Shown here one piece after another: positions 8,317 through 13,036 of a stretch of DNA of 13,036 bases. The DNA lies in NCBI GenBank assembly GCA_030374735.1, contig JASCIV010000744.1, positions 1-13,036 on the forward strand, in the 5' to 3' direction. The notes beneath the pieces are model-generated. The model had not been told where the DNA came from. It searched no databases and saw only the letters and a list, made by a program, of their open reading frames with translations. Within the stretch, counting starts at the first letter, position 1, and every line of letters begins with the position of its first letter. The DNA comes from Gracilaria caudata (Eukaryota; Rhodophyta; Florideophyceae; Gracilariales; Gracilariaceae). A program made the translations under genes and the position numbers.

Positions 8317-9873
8317 ATCAGCCATTCTGGCGGCAATCTTACCGAGTCCCTGCTGCAAGCGAGACAAAACGGAACTTATCACCAAGAGCGCAAAGAGAAT
8401 GAAGAAAGACGAACTTTTCGTTGGTGAATAAGGCAACTCATATGGTCGAGAATGATCATTGATAGCAAGGTTCTGTTTCGCACGCCACGGCCTCAACGCT
8501 CTGTTTCCAGACAGTCTTTCAGCCACGTCCAGACCGGTCATAAGTGAATCTTCATGGAACCCATATCGAGCATAAGCTCCGCAAAACCATGACCGATTAC
8601 GGCCTTGCAAGTCGGTTTGTATTCGCGGTTGAGCTCGTACTGCTTCGTCTGTAAACTGAGGATGCTCGTAAGTTAGTTCAATGAGCCTTTTGTCTGGATC
8701 AATCGGTGTGGTTGGGTTGAGAGTTAGAAAAATGTCAGGAACCGGATTAGACGATTTGTGAAGGTTCTGAAGCTTGTTTATCCAATATGAGACACAGACA
8801 GGCTCTTCTTCATTGGCAGGCATAGCATTCGTTTCACCTTCGGGTTGTCGTCTACTGATAAAATTCCACGCACTCCAAACGGTCTTGTTTATTGGCATAA
8901 GACGGGGGTCCGTGTGAACGTATCCCGTGTTTACCGAATACTTGAAGGCACCAAGCACCCTCTTCTCATCTTCCGTCGCACTATCGCCAAGTATTCCGAG
9001 AGTTGTTGGAGCATGGGTCGCGAAAACAACTTGATCGAACTCTTTCGGGTCACAGTTTTCTGCATACACAGTGACGGTATTCGATTTGCGTTTCACACAG
9101 GAAACGGGCGTTTCCAGGGATACGATACCGCCGTTTTCGCGGATTTGAGCCACGATGCGAGACACGTAATCACGGGACCGTTTTGCAGGCGTTCGCCATT
9201 GTGGACGAGCAAAGACCTGTGCCAGACCATGATTGATGAAAAACCGAAACAGGGCGCGTGCGGGGAATTTCAAAGCAACGTTGAAAGAAGCGGACCAGAC
9301 AGCAGATACCATGGGAATGAGATAACCACGAGTAAATGTGGTGGAATACGAGCCCTTTGACAAGAACTCGCCAAGTGATATGTCCGCATCTGGAAAGTGA
9401 GGATTTGTATCAAGCCGGTTGACGAAGTCATAGACTGCGTAGTTAAAGCGACGCATATCGTACAACATTATGTACATGGAGGTTCTGTACAAGTTGGCGC
9501 GATCGGCGAAAAGAGTGGTAAGGCTGTCGGAACCCCATTCCAGAAGCACTTTTGATTTGGGCAAGTGGACACTGGCAGCGAAAGACATCGATGAATTGTC
9601 CTCCTCTACGTCAAGCATCTCGAAAAGGCTGACGAGGTCTGGATAAGTGGTAGTATTATACACAATGAAACCCACATCGATCGGAACGGTGGCGAAAGTG
9701 GGGCTGTTTGGGAGTGGAATGTCAATTGTGTGCGCGTGGCCCCCGGCATGAGGAGAGGCCTCATAGAGATGTACCCGGAAGCCAGAGCGAGCCAGAAGCC
9801 ATGCGGCTCCCAGACCTGCAGCCCCCGCACCGATGATGGCGACAGAGTCGTCTGATGGACGTGAGCGCGCCAT
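7033..9873 (-). CDS. FAD-dependent oxidoreductase fused to a degenerate cyclopropane-fatty-acid-synthase-like domain
   Basis: A 946-residue protein in two halves. Residues 10-455 form a complete FAD/NAD(P)-binding oxidoreductase of the COG2907/amine-oxidase type. It has the dinucleotide motif G15-A-G-A-A-G20 with acidic E38, the PIDVGFIVYN segment (64-73), the HGLAQVFARPQWRT block (215-228), the FDQVVFATHAP strand (279-289) and the C-terminal FAD block WFCGAYARYGFHED (429-442). A hydrophobic segment (about 489-505) may be a membrane anchor. Residues 520-946 follow cyclopropane fatty acid synthase (CFA) in order: the N-terminal substrate domain (522-630), the active-site loop (SYST at 691-694 where family members have YSC), the SAM-fold start (ILEMVGDLS at 716-724 where members have a glycine-rich LEIGCGWG), the later LILSPTL strand (795-801) and the terminal helix/strand (922-944). 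Plants and many algae carry an FAD oxidase-CFA fusion of similar length, and bacteria place the two genes side by side. The oxidase half looks intact; the methyltransferase half looks catalytically dead. Its role is presumably lipid-related redox or scaffolding, unproven. Confidence 0.88.
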   Translation of the reverse strand: MARSRPSDDSVAIIGAGAAGLGAAWLLARSGFRVHLYEASPHAGGHAHTIDIPLPNSPTFATVPIDVGFIVYNTTTYPDLVSLFEMLDVEEDNSSMSFAASVHLPKSKVLLEWGSDSLTTLFADRANLYRTSMYIMLYDMRRFNYAVYDFVNRLDTNPHFPDADISLGEFLSKGSYSTTFTRGYLIPMVSAVWSASFNVALKFPARALFRFFINHGLAQVFARPQWRTPAKRSRDYVSRIVAQIRENGGIVSLETPVSCVKRKSNTVTVYAENCDPKEFDQVVFATHAPTTLGILGDSATEDEKRVLGAFKYSVNTGYVHTDPRLMPINKTVWSAWNFISRRQPEGETNAMPANEEEPVCVSYWINKLQNLHKSSNPVPDIFLTLNPTTPIDPDKRLIELTYEHPQFTDEAVRAQPRIQTDLQGRNRSWFCGAYARYGFHEDSLMTGLDVAERLSGNRALRPWRAKQNLAINDHSRPYELPYSPTKSSSFFILFALLVISSVLSRLQQGLGKIAARMADNVPVVVVAVGNGRMHRFGPRRKRSKSMSSLNLLRNDDHARNNVEGIEEPDRARITIKSPRVLIRIADALRHGHDLATTAAAAFTAHEFDCPTPTDLSIALRALFIADRLDLEPSGARKGRAKLAESLLRSFVGSIQRPSTLPTNTRLPELTTCITSVVYPSWWLELGELNDSYSTRLVRVPSVSTDGWFDDKTAVNILEMVGDLSDITVSSLQKNGEARATIVVQTSERVGFVTRKAELLSVSQQIQILLVEDFLKQNPEPFDSGALESDPKQFSLILSPTLVNAYKSCGFDSLGDALMFLRETATMDATFELGCTVFGTRPPKAHSKPAKGTDSLFSGDEGFVLWKAGDLIECVEKHCFDLERMSFLNHDEASADVFEVIERVHGSLAMDKLKPDETRTALAQMCLWQAALKVKYVRRLTLSFRMG

Positions 9874-9895
9874 GCACGAGCTGCTCGCGGGAGTC

Positions 9896-9927
9896 GCGAT
9901 GGCGCGATGACGCGATGACGCGATGAT
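9896..9927. repeat. Four tandem 8-bp repeats (gcgatgac type)
   Basis: Units gcgatggc, gcgatgac, gcgatgac and gcgatgat run head to tail from 9896 to 9927, starting 22 bp upstream of the FAD/CFA-like start codon. On the coding (-) strand they read as repeated TCATCGCG and create no ATG. They are probably a microsatellite-like slippage product within the leader; a regulatory role is possible. Confidence 0.7.
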
Positions 9928-9950
9928 GAAAGGAGGGTTGCGGCTCGGGA

Positions 9951-10084
9951 TTACAGGCGTACGCGAAGCATGTTGGAAACGGCGCGGACGCGCAATGCAG
10001 AGCGCGTTGCCAACGACGAGAGCTTATGTCTGGTCTCGACTTCCTCTCCCAACGTCTCCGTAGAGCGCTGGTTTACAGGCGTAC
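9951..10084. repeat. 12-bp direct repeat pair (9951-9962 and 10073-10084)
   Basis: ttacaggcgtac occurs twice, 122 bp apart, in the same orientation upstream of the FAD/CFA-like gene. Two exact copies in a 540-bp spacer suggest a shared cis element or a small duplication. Confidence 0.5.
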
Positions 10085-10119
10085 CGTCTTGTACCCTTGT
10101 ACCGTGTACCCTTGTACAT
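10024..10119 (-). other. Upstream ORF, in frame with the FAD/CFA-like gene
   Basis: An ATG at 10119 (- strand) opens 31 codons closed by TAA at 10026-10024. The tandem 15-bp repeat makes it begin M-YKGTR-YKGTR. It lies in the same frame as the downstream gene, and after the TAA the frame stays open for 50 codons to the annotated ATG at 9873. It may be a regulatory upstream ORF, or a first exon joined to the main frame by a small intron that removes the TAA. Confidence 0.3.
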
Positions 10120-10120
10120 A
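10091..10120. repeat. Tandem 15-bp repeat
   Basis: gtacccttgtaccgt (10091-10105) is followed directly by gtacccttgtacata (10106-10120), identical over the first 12 bases. A related partial unit, gtaccgtctt, lies just before (10081-10090). The unit itself is nearly palindromic (gtac...gtac). It lies within the upstream ORF described above. Confidence 0.6.
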
Positions 10121-10413
10121 CGTTTCGCAGATCCGTCGACAGGCAGGAAATTCCAAAAAAGAAGCATTGCCAGCTACACGTACGTACAGAGCCCTCTTCT
10201 GAGAGATGAAGCGGTGTCCTTGAGCGATACTCTGGGATCAGGCCAAAATAAGCTCGCAGCGTCTTTTACGCAACAATGTCTCTACTGAAGCTTTCGATAC
10301 ATCGAACGGAAAACACGCCTTTGCCGTGACGTCCACACAGATGATTCGTCGTTTGCTCCTAGCTTCGGACACACATCAAACAGTAGATGAAAACTATTTC
10401 AGCGTTTGCTCTT

Positions 10414-12414
10414 CTAAGGACGGAATGCGTTTTCGGCAAGGTCGATTGCTCTACTCAACGCCATAGCTTTGTTCACCGTCTCTGTGTACTCTGCCTCCGG
10501 ATCTGATTCATGAACAATTCCAGCTCCTGCCTGCAAAAAGTACCGCCACTCTTCCTCCCCATCTTCATTCACTCGAGTTTCGTCCGGAACTACCATAGTT
10601 CGCAACGCAAGTGCAATATTCATTGTGTCATGAAAAGAGATGTAACCAATACCACCTCCATACGGGCCTCTTTTAGTCGGCTCCAGTTCGTCTATAATTT
10701 GCATTGAGCGGATCTTAGGTGCACCACTTATCGTACCGGCCGGCAACGTTGACCGAAGCGCATCCCACGACGTCAGTCCTTTTCGCAGTGTGCCCGTTAC
10801 CGTACTGCTGATATGCATCACATGTGAATATTTCTCCACTTGCATCAGGCGCTCAGGCTTCACCGTCCCGTACTCTGAAACTTTGCCCACGTCATTTCGC
10901 CCGAGGTCCACCAACATCATATGTTCTGACCGATCTTTCTGATCTTCTAGTAGTTCTTTCATCAGAATTTCGTCTTCTTCTTTCGTGGTTCCTCGTCTTC
11001 TCGTTCCTGCAAGCGGCCGGTTGGTGAGTTTTCTGCTTTCCACATGCGTCAGTATCTCTGGCGAGGATGCCACGAGATGACAGCCGCGAGCCTGCACATA
11101 TATCATATACGGCGATGGATTGATAACTCGCAAAGCCCTGTACACTGAGAAAGGATCAGCTTTGCTCCAACGCTCAAATCTTTGGGAGAAAACAGTCTGA
11201 AAAGTATCGCCGATAGAAATGTAATACTTGATCTTCTCAAGCGCCGCCATAAACTGCTCTTTCGTCATGTTACTCGAGCAAGTATGTTGTGCAGCTGCGT
11301 CTGTATTGAGCGTGACACGCCCGCGTGAAAGTGAAGACTGAGAATTCGCGCTGAACACGCGGTCCGCTAACTGGTCTACGTGACGAACGCCCTTTTCGAA
11401 TAACTGCGTTATACTGCTTTGAGAGCGATCAGGGAGCTGGTCCAAATCGGCCCAATGGATAACGTATACCACCTTGGCCACATGGTCGAAAACTATGACG
11501 TCTCGATACAGACCAAAATGAAGATCTGGTAAACCTCTATCGTCCGCTGGCGCGGCGCTGAATGGCAAGGACTTGAGCTCGGCATATCGCATGGTGTCGT
11601 ATCCGCCGAAGCCAACCCATCCGCCGCTGAACAGCCCATGTCCGCCAGGCAAATGTCTGACGTCGACGGGCTTCATCTCTTCGGTCATTTGTCTCATAAC
11701 CTCCCACGGGTCATCCGAAGTGAAGGTAGATTGCTCTGGTACGCCATTCTCATGAGAGTAAACAGTAATCTCCTTCTCAAAAGCAGTTATCTCACGTATA
11801 GGTCGCGCCCCAATAAGACTGTACCTGCCTATTCGCTCGCCCGTGTGCACACTCTCCAGCAAGAACGAGGGAGTAGTTTGCTCGGCCTCTGAAACTAGAC
11901 AGCGGTATACTACGACAGGGGTGAGAAGATCGGCGAAAAGCTTCCTCCATATTGGCACGAGACGTACGTTGGGATCAGACGCGAGCTCAGTAAAGGCTTT
12001 ACGACATTTTCCATCATATCGATCAAAGTTGTCAGCCGTGGGGGCTCGTCCACCACCGGCCACGCGTGGAGGCGGATTAGTCAAAGTGGCACGCGGGCTA
12101 CATGTAGAACTACGGGAGGTAGGGCGAAACGGGCTGATGAGGGTATAGGTGGAAGTGCCCGAAAGGAAAGGGTGAGAAAGGACGAATGCAGAATGTGGCG
12201 GTGTCATTGACTTGAATGGCGAGCGGATTGACAGTGATGTGAAGCGTAAGGGAATGCAGATAGCGGTGGTGAGGGCGGCAGTTGTGTGCGACCTGTTTTG
12301 CTGACCAAGGTTTGGAGAACAGCGACGAAGAGATCCGCTGGCGTCGCGTGTGTCACGTGGCGCAGTGCTCCGCTGTAACCGAGGGACGGCCACTTGATGG
12401 CGGGCGCTTGGCAT
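10414..12414 (-). CDS. trpE: Anthranilate synthase component I (TrpE), probably plastid-targeted
   Basis: A 666-residue protein that makes anthranilate from chorismate, the first committed step of tryptophan synthesis; ammonia comes from the glutaminase partner TrpG, plastid-encoded in many red algae. The N-terminal ~130 residues are Ser/Thr/Arg/Pro-rich with few acids, like a transit peptide. The N-terminal TrpE domain follows (about 150-320) with the tryptophan-feedback elements L185-L-E-S188 and GRYSLIG (196-202). The chorismate-binding domain (about 385-660) has N432-P-S-P-Y-M437, RPLAGTRRRG (466-475), SEHMMLVDLGRND (496-508) with metal-ligand candidate E497, KYSHVMH with conserved H531, LPAGTISGAPK (557-567), GPYGGGIGYIS (583-593) and the terminal acidic pair E642/E645. 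A469 in the PLAGT motif, where aminodeoxychorismate synthase has Lys, argues for TrpE over PabB. An in-frame TAA directly precedes the first ATG. M70 (12207) is an alternative start and would place an SAFV segment near the N-terminus, like red-algal transit peptides. Confidence 0.96.
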   Translation of the reverse strand: MPSARHQVAVPRLQRSTAPRDTRDASGSLRRCSPNLGQQNRSHTTAALTTAICIPLRFTSLSIRSPFKSMTPPHSAFVLSHPFLSGTSTYTLISPFRPTSRSSTCSPRATLTNPPPRVAGGGRAPTADNFDRYDGKCRKAFTELASDPNVRLVPIWRKLFADLLTPVVVYRCLVSEAEQTTPSFLLESVHTGERIGRYSLIGARPIREITAFEKEITVYSHENGVPEQSTFTSDDPWEVMRQMTEEMKPVDVRHLPGGHGLFSGGWVGFGGYDTMRYAELKSLPFSAAPADDRGLPDLHFGLYRDVIVFDHVAKVVYVIHWADLDQLPDRSQSSITQLFEKGVRHVDQLADRVFSANSQSSLSRGRVTLNTDAAAQHTCSSNMTKEQFMAALEKIKYYISIGDTFQTVFSQRFERWSKADPFSVYRALRVINPSPYMIYVQARGCHLVASSPEILTHVESRKLTNRPLAGTRRRGTTKEEDEILMKELLEDQKDRSEHMMLVDLGRNDVGKVSEYGTVKPERLMQVEKYSHVMHISSTVTGTLRKGLTSWDALRSTLPAGTISGAPKIRSMQIIDELEPTKRGPYGGGIGYISFHDTMNIALALRTMVVPDETRVNEDGEEEWRYFLQAGAGIVHESDPEAEYTETVNKAMALSRAIDLAENAFRP

Positions 12415-13036
12415 TTACCAACTGCGAGGCTGCGTTTCGGCTTACAGCGAGGTTGGACTCTGTAATGTTGTGAATCGCGCAATCGCGGGCCGCGACTCGC
12501 CGTGCCCCACGCGCGAGCTGCGTCGGTCGCCGTGGGAACCTGACGTTGCTGCATTCCCGGTTAGGGCCTAATATTCGACAGCGCGGGATGTGATGTTGTA
12601 GATTGCGACGCGGCCTTGTTGTCGCGCTTTTGCTATATGCAGCTCAGCTTTCCGTAGCGTGCCCCTTGTTGTCTGAGGCAATCGAACATCGCGATACACT
12701 TTCCACACCCAAGTACTGGTAGAATTTTTGAAAAGAAAATCTCAGCTCGCAATGGTACAACGGTAGGAGACAGATGCAAGCCCCACAAAATTATAGAAGA
12801 CAGATCATGAGATGGCCATCATCCGTGCGGGGCGCGAGAAGAATCGGACACGAAGCAATGTCTAACATACACGAACCCTTGCACGTGAATCACGGCCAAT
12901 GAGCCCAAACACACGCATGCCTTCACCCCAACGGCAAACGCCGCCGTCTAGATAGTAAGGTTATCTATAGTAGATACTGTATCTAAGGTAGAGCACAAGC
13001 GCTTTCGCGCTGGCCCCCCCCCCGTAGGTTGTGCCC
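12415..13036. promoter_or_regulatory. Upstream region of trpE; no further gene seen
   Basis: No convincing coding frame is present. On trpE's strand there is a weak TATA-like atatag around 12634-12639. Further upstream lie a CACGTG G-box core (12882-12887), a CCAAT motif (12896-12900), a cluster of inverted GATA motifs (12949-12985) and a run of ten C (13014-13023) at the window edge. These are plausible promoter or neighbouring-promoter elements but are unproven and individually common. Confidence 0.35.
12949..12985. repeat. Cluster of inverted TAGATA/TATCTA motifs
   Basis: Within 37 bp: tagata (12949-12954), tatcta (12962-12967), tagata (12971-12976) and tatcta (12980-12985). The last pair forms a 7-bp-arm palindrome tagatac-t-gtatcta (12971-12985). 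Alternating orientation gives several overlapping hairpins. It could be a GATA-type or dimeric-repressor binding site, or a decayed inverted-repeat element end. Confidence 0.5.

Larger units (their letters stand above)
9874..10413. other. Spacer: trpE 3' region and FAD/CFA-like gene upstream region
   Basis: This 540-bp stretch lies between two genes on the - strand. It should contain the trpE 3' UTR and the promoter and leader of the FAD/CFA-like gene. It is unusually rich in short repeats and carries an upstream ORF in frame with the downstream gene. No polyadenylation hexamer AATAAA on the - strand and no clear TATA box were found. Confidence 0.55.

Noticed and set aside
8845..9360. 171-codon open frame on the + strand
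   Set aside because: It lies wholly antisense to the well-supported FAD domain of the - strand gene and has no recognisable domain.
7033..9873. Idea that the 946-residue gene is two genes merged by error
   Set aside because: The frame is continuous with no stop, and the order FAD oxidase then CFA-like half is the known fusion order in plants and algae.
10414..12414. Aminodeoxychorismate synthase (PabB) instead of TrpE
   Set aside because: The diagnostic Lys of the PIKGT motif is Ala (RPLAGT) and the LLES feedback motif of TrpE is present.
12204..12554. 116-codon - strand open frame overlapping the trpE N-terminus
   Set aside because: It is in another frame of the trpE 5' region, has no domain, and trpE's own frame explains the DNA.
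13014..13023. Run of ten C near the window end
   Set aside because: A homopolymer of this size is common and may be an assembly or length artefact; no feature can be built on it.
1..13036. Bacterial defence system, CRISPR array, prophage or transposon
   Set aside because: No repeat-spacer array, transposase, integrase or nuclease motif was seen; gene style and content are eukaryotic.

Overview
The window looks like a piece of a compact, intron-poor nuclear genome from a eukaryotic, probably photosynthetic microbe. A unicellular red alga is my best guess, held loosely. Four long uninterrupted genes are spaced by 0.1-1.6 kb with no operon-like packing. They are a bZIP regulator, a Golgi-type GT61 glycosyltransferase, an FAD oxidoreductase joined to a cyclopropane-fatty-acid-synthase-like half (an architecture I know from plants and algae), and anthranilate synthase component I with a long targeting-type N-terminus. 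Nuclear trpE with a transit-like leader fits algae that make tryptophan in the plastid. Nothing bacterial is visible: no Shine-Dalgarno-led operons, CRISPR array, insertion sequence, tRNA or rRNA.

Layout: positions 1-1193 hold no convincing gene, only a hairpin and a 13-bp direct repeat. A TATA-like element at 1201 opens a 416-nt ATG-free, pyrimidine-rich stretch leading to the bZIP gene (1610-3172, +). About 1.1 kb of 3' UTR/intergenic DNA with three small hairpins and a candidate polyadenylation signal follows. The GT61 gene (4306-6942, +) is preceded by a short in-frame upstream ORF. It converges, with only 90 bp between stop codons, on the FAD/CFA-like fusion (9873-7033, -). A repeat-rich 540-bp spacer follows, with an in-frame upstream ORF, 8-bp and 15-bp tandem repeats and a 12-bp direct repeat. 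Then comes trpE (12414-10414, -) and 620 bp of its upstream DNA, which contains a cluster of inverted GATA motifs.

The genes do not form one pathway: regulation, secretory glycosylation, lipid-type redox chemistry and tryptophan synthesis are simply neighbours. The most interesting object is the 946-residue fusion. By eye, its C-terminal 430 residues follow the cyclopropane-fatty-acid synthase fold from end to end. Yet the SAM-binding glycine motif and the active-site YSC motif are destroyed while the frame stays open, which suggests a retained pseudo-methyltransferase fused to an active-looking FAD enzyme. Second is the bZIP protein, whose normally invariant DNA-contacting arginine is histidine and whose large N-terminal half, with a tight cysteine cluster, matches no family I recognise. 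All alignments are from memory and by eye; no search was run.
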